Positions 1-10,632 of a stretch of DNA of 64,000 bases are shown here, in pieces; within the stretch, counting starts at the first letter, position 1; each line of letters opens with the position of its first letter. Both the position numbers and the translations under genes were made by a program. The DNA is taken from the NCBI GenBank assembly GCA_002794775.1, contig NBAY01000002.1:2542001-2606000 (forward strand), given 5' to 3'. The stretch is from Porodaedalea pini. Its lineage: Eukaryota; Basidiomycota; Agaricomycetes; Hymenochaetales; Hymenochaetaceae. Under the pieces are notes generated by a model. The model saw only the letters and a list, made by a program, of their open reading frames with translations, was not told the DNA's origin and did not search any database.

Positions 1-1
1 A

Positions 2-1528
2 ATGAAAGACGTGCACACCTATGACGAGCACGTCCGCGGCGAGGCGCGGGAGGTCATTACCGTCGAGACAAAAATCAAGAGCTCGAATAAGGGCTTCGCT
101 ATGCTTGCGAAGATGGGTTGGACGGAGGGCTCACCGTTAGGCGTCTCTGGCGATGGTATGCAACCCTGTGTTTAGATGTAACTAGATCTTAGCTGACTTT
201 TCAAATCGTCGTAGGCCGCGTGGATCCAATACCCTTCACAGTCAAGCAGGACTCTACAGGCCTTGGAAAAGTCACGCAGGACTTCCGAATGATCGAGACC
301 ACCGTCTCCCAGCGTCGAAATCTCGACTCAGAACGCATGCAATTCGAGACCGCCGAACAGCGGCAACAGCGTGAGGCAAGTCGAGCTTTCATTCACTGTA
401 AACAAGAAGTTCTCAGCTCAGATGTCTCCTACTTTCATTTGTTGAACCAGGCCTCCGTTGCGCAAAAAGCCGCTGTGCAATCCGAGATTTCGAGTGTGCT
501 GCGTGCTTTCTACTGTGAGCTCTGCGATAAGCAGGTAAGGCAGACTTTATTTTCGAGTTTTTTTTTTCTTCCTTCTCATTCCCCCCCCCTCCCCCTTTTA
601 CATCCGTAGTTCAAAACCGTCGCGCAGTATGACGAACACACCAACTCATACGCGCATCACCACCGCGCGCGCACGCGTGACATGAACGCAAACCACCCCG
701 TGCGCGCGGGTGGGCGTGAGGAGGCCGAGCGGCGCAAGGAGAAAGAACGCAAGCGTGAGGAGAAGGAGCTCCGCAAGCTTGCGAAAGCCGCCGGGATCAA
801 GATCAGCGCGCCGCCTGTTGCGGCTCCGGCTGTGGCTGGAGAGAGTAAGGGGTTCAAGAAGTCTAGATGGGCGTCAGTGGGCGATGGACCCGCTGCGTCG
901 TCGTCTGCGTTGGCGCCTGCGCCCCCCGCAGCACCCCGGCTTCGGGTGGCTGGGCAACAATGTCCGCCCCTGCGCCGCCCGCCCCTCCAACCGTCCCTCC
1001 GCCTCCCCCGCCTTCTTCCGTCCCCACTCCCGCTCCTCCATCCGTTCCGCCGAACCAAGGCTTCCGCTCCGGCGGGTGGTCGTCCTTGTCCACATCCCTG
1101 CCGAAGCTCTCTCGACTTCGAGTACAGGCAGAAGCGGGTGGTCGAGCGTCAGTGCATCCGCTGCTCCGCCCCCTCCTCCGCCTCCAGCGCCCTCGGGCCC
1201 TCCACCCCCGCCTCCCCCTTCTCATTCTTCGCCTCGCCTCCCGCCTCCAGGTGCTCCTCCACCAGCACCGCCTTCCTCCCGGTCCCGCCTTCCACCCGCG
1301 CCTCCTCCACATAACCAACCGCCGCCGCCGCCGCCTGCGGGTTCTGGTGCCAGGCCCCCAACAGACTCTAGCACCTCAAGTAACCCCACACCCCCACCGC
1401 CCCTTGCTCAGACTCAGACCTCACGCAATCCGAATCCTAATACCAAACCGAAGCCCAAGCCCGATGAGGCGCCGGCGCAGTCGCGCGGGAACTGGCAGAG
1501 TTTCCAGAAGATGCGCGGACGACGCTGA
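2..1528 (+). CDS. G-patch and C2H2 zinc-finger protein, GPATCH8-type (5' end outside window, frame breaks in tail)
   Basis: Probable RNA-processing protein; the G-patch family binds RNA or activates DEAH helicases. Exons read as 2-155, 215-534 and 610 onward, with introns 156-214 and 535-609. The first exon has the G-patch core (NKGFAMLAKMGWTEGSPLG), followed across the intron by GRVDPIP and TGLGK. Next comes a C2H2 finger (FYCELCDKQFKTVAQYDEH, then H at NSYAHHH), the same order and wording as animal GPATCH8. A charged Lys/Glu/Arg helix and a proline-rich tail follow, with repeats of the type SGGWSSL. These repeats lie in three successive frames (about 682-935, 935-1110, then 1110-1528), so the tail cannot be read through as one frame. 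The final frame ends RGNWQSFQKMRGRR at 1528. The true start may lie upstream of base 1. Confidence 0.8.
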
Positions 1529-3622
1529 GCACCGAAAAGTCGACGGACTTTTTTTTTTTTTTTTCGAAGCAGAACAGACTGTTCAATGGTGCTGCGGTTC
1601 AATTCATGGTAAACGGATGAACGGTTCTCTGCGCAAATGTCAATAGCAGCTACTGCTAATATCCGTTGTAGTGTCCCAACCATCCTCACGATAGTTTTAT
1701 ACTTGCTTTCAATATAAACTCGTAGCAATTCAGAATTCGAACTCCCATGTCGTGCGATATCTTCCTTTCATGATTTCTCACTAAAGAGTCTAGTTCAGAC
1801 ATGATAAATCGTTGGGGATTCTGAAGATTAAGGAGGAATCATATATTTTATTTGTTGTAAAGTTGCAGAATAATACAGATATCAATCCTCGAAACCACAT
1901 GATTAATTCAAGTAAACAAAAAGAGACCCAGAATCAAGAAAAGGCGCTGACAGATTTGTCTTGAACCTGGAGCAGCCCTGAAAACTTGCAGAATCGGATT
2001 CATAGACTGAATTGCCCAAACGTCAGGACATCAAACCGTCCTGTCGCGAAACGGTCCACGAGTCCTTCCTCCGAAAACACCGCACCAAATCACCCCGACC
2101 CTGCATCCGACCTTCCGTAGCGACCGAACCCACAGGGCATCACACAGAACATCAGCGGAAAAAAAGTCAGACCACTCCATTCTAGCCCTACGCCCAATCG
2201 CATCGGCGTGTGCGTCCCCGAGCCAGGGCATGTGCCAGCGAAGCGCACCGCTATCGATGGGAGGTGCCCCTGACTCGGGGGAACGAACAGATGGGGTCGT
2301 CAACGCCGGGGGACCTTTTTGCAATAAGGCGATGACGGATGGTGATGGTGACGAGAATGACAAGGCCGGTGAGACCGATATCGGAGAAATGGAGAGCGTG
2401 GGAATGATCAACGGGGGTGGAAACGCCGCAGGCGAGCGTTTGCTGGAAGAGGCGCAGGGGCGAAGGGGAGGAAAGAGGAGGGAAGTTGCATGGCGCCGGA
2501 TGGCATGAGGTCTCTTGAGCGGTAGAATGTGTTTCAAAGGGAATGAGAGCAGCTATGGCTATCGAAGGAAGCGAGCGAAGGCGGCGTTGACAAGACAGAA
2601 TATCACTGATATCTTGAGGCGAGGACTTGAAGCGCGAGGCATGGCCAGTGAGAAGAAGGGTAGACATGTAGAATGGCGTAGGAGCATATTAAACAGGTGG
2701 CGATAGAGAAACTCGAAGTTTGGTGTTTAAAGACGTCTATGTGGCCTGTTCGACAATGCAAGATGCATCGATCGAGTGGCGAGTCCTGCGGAAGGAAATA
2801 AAATGAGGGGGAAGGGGGAAGGACATACGAAGTACAGATATCGCGCGGCTTGACGGAGTAAAGGAGTAACGAGAAATACAACCAACGCGTGAAGTTCAGT
2901 TTGCAGCACGGACGATGACGTGGAAACAGGAGCGACGGAGAGGACGTTGCAGGAGGTAAAGACGGAGGGGTAGAAGGGTAAGGCAGAAATGAGGCAAAAG
3001 TGCGAGGGCGCGGTTTATAAGGGGGGAGACAACAGTGTTATGAGCTATTTGTGCGAGTCGGCATTTTGCGATTGGCCCAGATGACGACGACCCCGAGGAC
3101 CGCTGACTGTACATTATCTCGTAATCGAGATAAGGTGCATACAACCAAGCTTACGGCGAGTTAGTGAAGAAGTCTAAAGGGATAGAGTAAGAGATCCAGA
3201 GGGGGATCGAGGCCGCGGTCGCGGTGGGTTCCCTTGATTCCGAAAAGAAGCGATGACGATGAGTGTGAGCTCTTTTGCGTTTGCGCGTGCGAGGTCGAGA
3301 CGAGAAGCGGCGGGATAGACGTAGATTGTAATTGTAAACGTGGACTCGGGCTTCTTCTTGATGACGCATTATGAGTATGACTCGTTTCGGCTGCCTGCCG
3401 ACTTCAGGAGCGCGCTGGGCGCTGGGCGGGGATGCCGGGGACCGTCGTCGGGATGAAGCGGGCCGTCGACGTTAGGCGCGTCGGGCGATGACGTGGGGAG
3501 AGCGATGAGCTGGCGACGTTAGTGTTTGAATATTCTTTTTTGCAATTGAATTCAGAGTCTAGAGCACGAGTGCACGAGATACGGGGGAGTGGAGACACCT
3601 CTAGCTCACGCGGTCTCTCTGC
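1529..3622. other. 2.1 kb stretch without a supportable gene
   Basis: This holds the 3' flank of the G-patch gene, including a 16-T run at 1549-1564, and the long upstream region of the bZIP gene. Overlapping open frames exist on both strands around 2030-2670, but none resembles a known family and their codon use looks random. TGACGTGG occurs at 2916-2923 and 3489-3496, and TGACGCAT at 3362-3369. A TATA-like TTATAA lies near 3015. An unrecognised lineage-specific small gene cannot be excluded. Confidence 0.5.
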
Positions 3623-3630
3623 TGACGTCA
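3623..3630 (+). promoter_or_regulatory. Palindromic CRE-type bZIP site TGACGTCA
   Basis: A perfect TGACGTCA octamer lies 80 bp upstream of the start codon of the bZIP gene at 3710. This is the consensus of ATF/CREB-type bZIP dimers. Other TGACG cores are present further upstream. Position and match are seen directly; use as an autoregulatory site is inferred. Confidence 0.5.
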
Positions 3631-3709
3631 ACTGCAGGCCTACCCACAAGCCTCTTAAACTTGATCCCCTTCCCATCCATTCCATTCACAACAACTCAAC
3701 AACTCAAGC

Positions 3710-4726
3710 ATGTCCTCCCCTACCTCAGACGCCTCCTCCTCCCGCTCCCGCTCCCTCGACGGCGACGACGGCCGCGAGCAGAGCACAAAGGACCGCCGCC
3801 GCGAGCGCAACAGGCTCGCCGCCCAGAAACACCGTCTCCGGAGGAACGAGCGCATGTCCCAGCTCGAGCAGCAGGTCCTCGAGCTCCAGCAGGAGAAATC
3901 CCAGCTCGTCGCTCAGCTCGACAACGTCAACGCCCCCGCACACGCAGCCGCCTCCGTCGCGGGCGCGCCTCCCATCGATCCAGAGCTCGGGCTGGATCTT
4001 GACCTCGACCTCGGCCTCGATCTAGATCCCCCGCCGCGTGCGAAGCGCGCACGCACGACGGCGCCGACGTCCGCGGATCGCGATGCGCTCCATGCGCACC
4101 CGCAGCTCTACCAGGACGCGGTCCGTCGCATGGAGGAGCGCATCCTCGAGCTCGAGCGCTGGTCCGAAGACCTCAACGGCGACCTCACCGACGCGCTCGA
4201 CTCCGAGTCGCGTCTGAAGCACGAGCTCTCGCACGCCCTGCACTCCGCGGACTCGCACGCGCGCCGCCTCGCCGACGCGCTGCACCAGCTCGAGACGGAG
4301 AGAGCGCGCGCGGCGCGCGAGCTCGCGGATATGACCGCCGCGCGTGACGCGGAGGCCTCCTCCGCCCGCACGCTCCGCGATGCAAATGCCGGACTGAGAG
4401 AAAGCGTCGAGGCTGCGGAGGTGACGCTTGACCTCCAGCGGGTGGAAAACGAGCGCCTACGTGATAGACTAGAGGAGCACGATGCCCGCGCGGCGCGGGC
4501 TGCCTCCCGCATGGATGACGAGCTGCGCGAGACGCGGCTTGCGCTTGAGGATACACAAATGGAGAATCGGCGGCTCCGCAAGCTACTGCGTGAGCAGGAC
4601 GCATACGAGGATGCGTCCCTCTCTTCTCGACTTGCCATGGCCGAGGTGCGCGAGCACGAGCGCCGTGACCGTGTCTATGCCCTCTCTCCCTCGCTCAAAC
4701 CGTCGCGATCACCGCAGCGGCCTTGA
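3710..4726 (+). CDS. bZIP transcription factor with a long C-terminal coiled coil
   Basis: A single-exon, 338-residue protein. The basic region and zipper lie near the N terminus (about residues 25-66). The basic region carries the invariant N-x7-R as NRLAAQKHR, flanked by KDRRRER and RRNER; the heptads follow as QLEQQVLELQQEKSQLVAQL. A proline/alanine linker with Asp/Leu repeats (about 70-115) contains a basic KRAR patch that could be a nuclear signal. Residues about 125-310 are rich in Glu, Arg, Ala and Leu and read as a second long coiled coil, which is unusual for bZIP proteins. The tail is Ser/Pro-rich. His in QKHR replaces the more usual Ser, Cys or Phe, so I cannot place it in the Gcn4, Yap, Atf1 or Hac1 subfamily. 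The gene is very GC-rich. Expected to act in the nucleus; target genes unknown. Confidence 0.85.
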   Translation: MSSPTSDASSSRSRSLDGDDGREQSTKDRRRERNRLAAQKHRLRRNERMSQLEQQVLELQQEKSQLVAQLDNVNAPAHAAASVAGAPPIDPELGLDLDLDLGLDLDPPPRAKRARTTAPTSADRDALHAHPQLYQDAVRRMEERILELERWSEDLNGDLTDALDSESRLKHELSHALHSADSHARRLADALHQLETERARAARELADMTAARDAEASSARTLRDANAGLRESVEAAEVTLDLQRVENERLRDRLEEHDARAARAASRMDDELRETRLALEDTQMENRRLRKLLREQDAYEDASLSSRLAMAEVREHERRDRVYALSPSLKPSRSPQRP

Positions 4727-5905
4727 CTCGCACGGCCGGTCTGACTGAACCTCCCTCGGCTTGCATACGCGGACGACAGACGACCGCTCATGCCGGACAT
4801 GTAAATGTTTTATTTATTTATTCTCGTCTCGGCCTTCGCCCGTCCTCAACCTAACCACCATCGACGCTCAACAACGTTAACTTGCTTTCGACATTCGTCT
4901 TCCACAAAAACCTTGTATTATTTAGCTATCGTATTCTTCGCTGGTGCATTGTTCTTCTTTGTTTCTATTCGTCCCCTTTACCTCTGTCGCTCTCGTCTCG
5001 TTATCGTCTCTTCTGACTCTACTAGCTCCCCCCCAAAATGAACCGAGTCATTTCCGAGAACTCTGGATAATAGCTTTCATCTCGCCGCCAAGCAGACGGG
5101 TAGACAATTCAAATGGAGCGCGGCATCATACGTATATTCATTCCCATCCTACACACACACACTGTAAATTCACAAGGAACCTGTACTTGACGGAACATCG
5201 TAACAGAAAGAAGAGCAGACAAAAACTAGCAACGACGCTAGTCCGCATCCATCCGCGCGTGCACAGGAGGGGGGTCATCTGACCGGGGGTGTGACGCGTT
5301 CTGACGCGCGGGGGTGATGGATGACGAACGGTGTGCGTATGCGGCGGGCGATAAGCGTGGGTGTGGGCGTGGGCGTCGCACGCGAGCCAAGGACCCGAGC
5401 GAGAGTTGACGCTTGTCGATAAGGCAGCGCTGCACCCACGTTGGCGGGGCCAAGGCGTGACCTCGGTGCTCTCTCCACTGTCCCATGCAGATGACTCGCG
5501 ATGCGATACGGACGACAGGTCGAAGCGGGGGTCACCCGCCCAAAGCTAAAACAAAAAGAAAGCCCCCGAGCAACATTAATGGCATTTGGCATGCGGCATG
5601 CTATGACGATGACGCTGCGAGCGGAAGACGGCTGAAAAAGGGGGTGATCTATGCAATGTATCCGTCAGACGTCCAGCGAAGTCGAAGCCGCCCTTCTCAT
5701 GGCGATTCACCGCCTGGAACATGCGCCATCCTCACGACTTCCCTGCTGCAATGCTGCAATCCCGCCGGCCCAGTCTCTTTTTTCCGCCCTCTTCCTGCCC
5801 GACCTCCGACTCCGACTCCGACTCCGACTCGCGACTCGCGTGATGACATGTGCAACAAGCTTCTCCGTCCCGCAACCGCCGATCTACTGCACCCAGGTCT
5901 GCCGC
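4727..5905. other. Intergenic region between convergent genes, no gene recognised
   Basis: About 1.2 kb separates the bZIP stop from the PXA-gene stop. It holds a short CA run (5151-5162), GC-rich sequence near 5280-5400 and the CTCCGA repeat at 5804-5840. An open frame at 5485-6054 (+) is low in complexity, runs into the antisense of the PXA gene and resembles nothing I know, so I do not call it. Confidence 0.5.
5804..5840 (+). repeat. Short tandem repeat (CTCCGA)n with CGACTCG ending
   Basis: Four exact CTCCGA hexamers (5804-5827) followed by two GACTCGCG-like units. It lies just downstream (on the minus strand) of the PXA gene. Probably a simple microsatellite. Confidence 0.8.
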
Positions 5906-7519
5906 TCAGCGCTCGCTGCCATCTTCCCCCTCTGATGGCACACCCCGCGCCTCTCCCTCCGGCTCAGGTGACGAGTCTGCCCTGGTGCTCTCCTCACCCG
6001 AGCTCGCCCCGTCCTCTGCGGGCGCTTGCACGCCAAGCTCGGGAAAGAGCGTGAGGACGATAAGATCGAGAAGGAACAGGACCAGGTGCGCATTGCACGC
6101 TTCAGAGGAGAGCGGCTCGAGGGCGTCAATGACGGTCTCGCGGCTCATAGGCCCCGGACCTAGAATAAGCCTGGAAATAATCGCTATCATCATTTCATCA
6201 GTATTATTTGCAATTCCTCGACATTTATTTACACTTACAAGGAACGCGTTCCCCGAATTGTCGGACGAGTTGTTCCTTGAGGATCATCTGTTCCTCTGGC
6301 GTCGGAATAACTGGAGGAGGCCCGGGTATCCGTTGGGGAAGAGAGTCTGCTTCGACAGTTTCACTACCGTAATGACTCGTTGTTCTGTCATTACATACGT
6401 CTGCAGAATATATACCAGGAGCCTGAAAACATTATTACAAACAAGCAGGACTAACGAGTACGTATCGACGTACCTGTCTGTAAAGTTTTCGACAAACTTC
6501 AACAGCGATTCTAGGACGTCGAATATGACACTGGAAGCCATGCGGCTCCTTACATTCAGCACCTCCGAGGCACATCTCAGTAGACTCATCGCAAACTCGC
6601 GTTGCCCTTTAGATCTTGGAAGCTCCGGAGTCGCGTTGACGCGCTTCACGACGTTCAGTGCTTGTTTGTACCAGTGGATGAGCACCAGACAGAGGCCAGA
6701 CAAGTACTGAACAGTAGACAAGATGAAGACGACTCCGGTATGAAAGGATGGGTTTGATGAGCGCGCCGGAGGCGCTTCAGTGGCCTGATATTCACTCCGT
6801 AATTTAAAGCGAACTACATCAATATTCTTGGAACGTACCTTCACAGAGCTAGCGCTCGCTTCTTGGCCAGAACGCAGCTGGTCGAGCATGATTTTATGTA
6901 TAAACCATGGCTGGCAGAGCATCGGCACGACGTCTTTCACGAGCACCTTCGCAATGACTTCTCTTATTATTGCGCGCTCGGCGTCGGACTCTTGGTCTTC
7001 GATAGGCAGGCACGCTTGCAGTATGAGATCGAGCAAGTGGCGAATGTATGTAGGGTCGATGTGTCCGTCGGCATCGATGCCCATGTGGTTTTGGTACTGG
7101 TGGAACAGCTGCGGCAGCGTCGCCGCACCGCCGCACGCATAAGCCGAACCAACTTTCGCCGCCGCAGCGCGATAGTCGGCATAATGCTGTGCAACGACCG
7201 TCGGGAGCGCACGGAGGACGAGATGCATGGCGTCCGCTGCCTCGAGGCGCGCCGCGAGTGCGCGGACGACCTCGCTGAGGACGAACGCGACGTGCGGGAT
7301 GAAGTCGCTGTTGTAGCGCGTGATCTTGGACCACCACGGCGTGATGTACGCGCGCAGCGCGAGCGCGGTGAGGTCGTAGAGCTCGGTGTTGAGCTCTGCG
7401 GATGCGTGTGGGAGGATGGGCGGTGGGGAGGCTGTCGGAGGGAGGTCGGGGAATAGGAGGCGGCGGTAGAGCACGACGCTGGACACTTTTGTCGACGATT
7501 TGGAGTGCAGGCTTGACAT
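5906..7519 (-). CDS. PXA-domain protein (PX-associated; endosomal/vacuolar trafficking)
   Basis: Minus-strand exons read as 7519-6839, 6784-6474, 6384-6235 and 6170-5906, giving 468 codons plus stop. The PXA domain is clear from about residue 35: ALRAYITPWWSKITRYNSDF, then LPQLFHQYQNHMGID, YIRHLLDLILQACLP and KVLVKDVVPMLCQPWFIHK. PXA domains occur in sorting nexins of the SNX13/14/25 type and in fungal Pxa1. This protein shows no PX or RGS domain. Its C-terminal half carries conserved PPPVIPTPEEQ and PLSSEACNAHLVLFLLDLIV segments. Intron 6785-6838 is 54 nt and stop-free. The last intron has two adjacent donors, GTAAGT and, 4 nt on, GTGTAA; only the second keeps the frame. The tail is acidic and Ser/Glu-rich. 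Confidence 0.85.
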
Positions 7520-7857
7520 TGCGGGTTGCCGATGCCTCTACCGAATGCCGGCGGTGAGCTCGACGTCGACAGCGACGACGGAAGCTGTTCGCCTCGTTGC
7601 ACGTCGCCCGGATGCACCGCACAAGCACTGAAGCAGCAGAACTCAAAACCCAAAGGCCGCGTCGATCAGTCTATTTATAGTCAAACTGTTCGCCTCATTT
7701 ATCGTCGTTTCATCCCTCTTTTTCATTCCACTCTCTTCCCCATCCCCATCGTCGGGCTCATTCTCGACGCACACATCCCACACTCTTTACCACACCCTAC
7801 ACTCGTTTTACCCAGTCATCTACGCGCAGAGAAATATCGAGAGAAAACAAGAAAACG

Positions 7858-9300
7858 ATGTCGGATTCCTCAAGGCCCTCGCTCGCAGTTATCGGCGCCT
7901 GCTCCGCCGTCGGCGGGCTCGTCTTCATCTTCCTCGCCATCCGCATTGGGCTCCGCATCCACCGCCGCCGCAAGCTCAGGCCGCTCCCGCTCCCGCCCCC
8001 GCGGCCCCTCGGTGCACGGCACGAGATGTCGTGGAGCACAAACGCGAGCAAGACGAACCTCTCCACGCCGTCTTTGTCCCCCACCGTGTACCAGCCCGAC
8101 CTCCTCATGGGCCAGAGACACGATGCACATGGACGCGCGGAGAATGTGTATATGCAGTATAGTGGGTCGACATTGAATACGACGGAGGAGACGCCGCTGC
8201 ACCAGCCTCCCAGCCCTGTCACGCCGTTCTCTCCATCCCAGGCGTCGCTCGCTCCCCCGCAGCCGTCCTTCTCCGCTTCGTCTGGGAACACGAGCGACCG
8301 GTCCTCTGCGCAGTCATCTGTGAATTCCTCTACGGAAGAATTGGACATTGCATCCTACCCGCCGCAGCAGCATCAAAGCGTGACAGCCTTCCCCACCGAA
8401 CCTCCAACGGAGGATCTGAGTTTGTCACATCCCGACGGTTCATCCGGCGCAGCATCTCTGTCCCCTAACTCCTCGCCCCGGATGAACGGCGGGAGAACCC
8501 GCCGTCTCTCCGCAGCCGCGTCTGTGTCCTCGATGCAGACGACACGAAGCATACGCAGCACACGCTCCTTGTCGACCTTCCGCGGCGTTCCCCACAGCCC
8601 GTACAGTCGGGTGGAGATCGTCCTTCCCGCCCCGCTCGCCCCGCAGAACCGTCTGTGCGTGCCTGCGCCAGGTGGAGATTCGTCTCTGGCGCGCGAAATG
8701 AGCGAGGGGAATCTCGGTCTGGCTCACAGCAGCCGACAGAGCGTCTGCGATCCTTGGTTGAAAGTCGGTCGGGAAAGCACAGGTCCAGGTGCCGTTCCTA
8801 GTCAATCCGGCAGGGAAAGGGCAAGGCGCAGTCGTACCTTTAGCTCCGAGATGCAGCTAGGTCCGTGAAATCCGACAGAATCTGACTCCGCAATATACTT
8901 ATTTTTATTTTTATTTCATTCCGTCTTAGCTCCTAGGACGCGGCCGTCCAGACCGTCAGTCTCCTCGATATCGAGCTTTACGACAAGCGCCAACTCCTCC
9001 GCTCCCTACACCTCCCGCTCATCCTCTGTCTCCTCGCATTCAAACTCGCTCAGACAGGAGGTCTCGCTTGACATGTCGTGTCTGCCACCGGTCCCCCGCA
9101 TACCCTCGATGTACTATACTTCTCCATCGCCCGCGACGCTAGCGTTGTCGGACTCAATAACGGGCAATGGGACTCTGCCTGCTTTGGCAAGTGATGCTAC
9201 GATCAGAAACAAGGCGCTATCCAGTGGTGCAGACACAGAACAACCTGGGCCTGTTGCTGTAGAGGGGCCAGAGCCGATGTCGGCGGAAGAGAGTACTTAG
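7858..9300 (+). CDS. Single-pass, serine-rich membrane protein of unknown function
   Basis: Two exons, 7858-8860 and 8930-9300, joined through a 69-nt GT-AG intron, give 457 residues. The first 30 residues hold one hydrophobic segment (AVIGACSAVGGLVFIFLAI) followed at once by a basic stretch (RIHRRRKLRP). This fits a membrane anchor with a cytoplasmic tail. The remainder is low-complexity Ser/Pro/Thr with dibasic RRLS and RSIRSTRSLS clusters that look like kinase sites. No enzymatic domain is visible. Many agaricomycetes carry proteins of this shape without assigned function. A 338-bp gap separates it from the divergent PXA gene and contains a TATTTATAG element near 7671. Confidence 0.75.
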
Positions 9301-9625
9301 AGCAAGTCGTAGTCTTGACATTTGGCTTAGGAACTCTACCTATATCTTATTTTTTTTGTATCATTTGCGCATGGACATTGGCATAGACACACCGCATCAT
9401 GGTCTTTTTCTGTTGAATGAAATATTATTACTCCGAGCCCTGATTGATCAGTCATTTTATTCAAAGTCTGAAAAACTATTTGCCAAAATACAAAGGGAAA
9501 CTTCATTTGTTTGATGCCGCAACGAAAGGTAACCTACACGATCCCCATAGAACGTCCACAAGGCCTCGTCTAGGGAAAAGCAGAAACGAATATCATAGAA
9601 CCATAAGATCATATTCTCTTCCCCT

Positions 9626-10494
9626 TCAAAGCTTGAACTCTGTTCTCTGGAACTGCACTTTTGCACTGGCCGCATCGTCTACGAACCAGTACAGCTTGCC
9701 CGGGGCCGCAGGGCGCACGCGCGAACTTGGGAGGCCCTCTTCGGGCTTATCGAGCACGGTCTGCAGGACGTCGACCTTGCTCTTGCCGGTGGCGACGAAC
9801 GCGACGCGCGCGGCGTGGTTGATGACGAGGTACGAGAGCGTGATGCGCCTCGGGGGCGGCTTCGGCGCGTCGTCGATCCACGCGACCCAGCGGTCCTCCT
9901 CGGAGAGCAGCTCGTGGCCCGGGAAGAGCGACGCGGTGTGCCCGTCGGGCCCCATGCCGAGGAGGATGAGGTCGAAGACCGGGTAGCGCGCCGAGTCCTT
10001 CATCGCGAACTCGCGGATGAGCTCCTGCTCGTACGCGTCCGAGAGCTCGTCGAGGTCGTCGAGCTTGGAGGTGTCGATCGTGTGGATGTTCTCCGCCGGG
10101 ATGGGCACCTTGGAGAAGAGCTCGTCCGTGCAGAGCTTGTGGTTCGATTCGGGGTCGTCGAGCGGGACGGCGCGTTCGTCTGCGTAGTATACATGCCTGT
10201 TTTTTATTTTATTTTATGTGGCGCATACACTCAAGTCAGCGAGACCGCCCTTTCTTGCAGTGTTAATAGGGGTACGTACCAAAGATCCCATTTGACGCCA
10301 GGTTTCCCGATAAGCCCATTGAGCTGTTTTGGCAGGGAGCCGCCGGAGATGGCGAGGGTGAACCTTCCCCTCTTTTCGATTGCCTCCTTCTGGGTCTTTA
10401 CGATGAATTGGGCGAGGGAGCTGACGAGCTCGTCAGTGGTGGGGAATGAGTAGAGAACGGGCTCCAAGGGAGGGCCGAATACCATGACTGGCAA
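9626..10494 (-). CDS. 6-phosphogluconolactonase
   Basis: Hydrolyses 6-phosphogluconolactone to 6-phosphogluconate, the second step of the oxidative pentose phosphate pathway; cytosolic. Exons 10494-10280 and 10196-9626 with one 83-nt intron give 261 residues, the usual length. Conserved blocks are [10 protein letters not shown] near residue 48, [19 protein letters not shown] across the splice, and [17 protein letters not shown] around residue 150. All are typical of the glucosamine-6-phosphate isomerase/6PGL fold, and the DERAVP plus GPDGHTAS combination favours 6PGL. The next pathway enzyme, 6-phosphogluconate dehydrogenase, is at the right edge of the window but too far to be co-regulated by position. 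Confidence 0.95.
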
Positions 10495-10608
10495 ATGGCA
10501 CTGGGAAACGAGGATAACTCGAAAGAGGTGGTGGTAGTCGGTGACGATGTGCGATAGTCAAGTTACATATGAGACTCTCTCGGCGTTTTGGCTCGAGCTA
10601 TATTGTCG

Positions 10609-10632
10609 CACGCTGATGAGCTCATCAGCGTG
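10609..10632. promoter_or_regulatory. Perfect 24-bp palindrome in the 6PGL/BCAT divergent promoter
   Basis: CACGCTGATGAG is followed directly by its exact inverse complement, with no spacer and no mismatch. It sits 115 bp upstream of the lactonase start and 573 bp upstream of the aminotransferase start. It could be a dimer-binding operator or form a cruciform; which one is not known. Confidence 0.5.

Noticed and set aside
2031..2667. Overlapping 138- and 168-codon frames on the minus strand
   Set aside because: Low-complexity Ser/Pro translation, several frames open at once because of GC bias, no family resemblance and no splice structure that joins them.
3710..4726. Assignment of the bZIP as the unfolded-protein-response factor Hac1
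   Set aside because: Hac1-type basic regions read differently, and I see no evidence of the non-canonical Ire1 intron; only the upstream TGACGTGG sites hinted at it.
5485..6710. Plus-strand frames of 189 and 286 codons
   Set aside because: Mostly antisense to the well-supported PXA gene; the upstream part is repeat-derived (TPTPTPT from the CTCCGA repeat).
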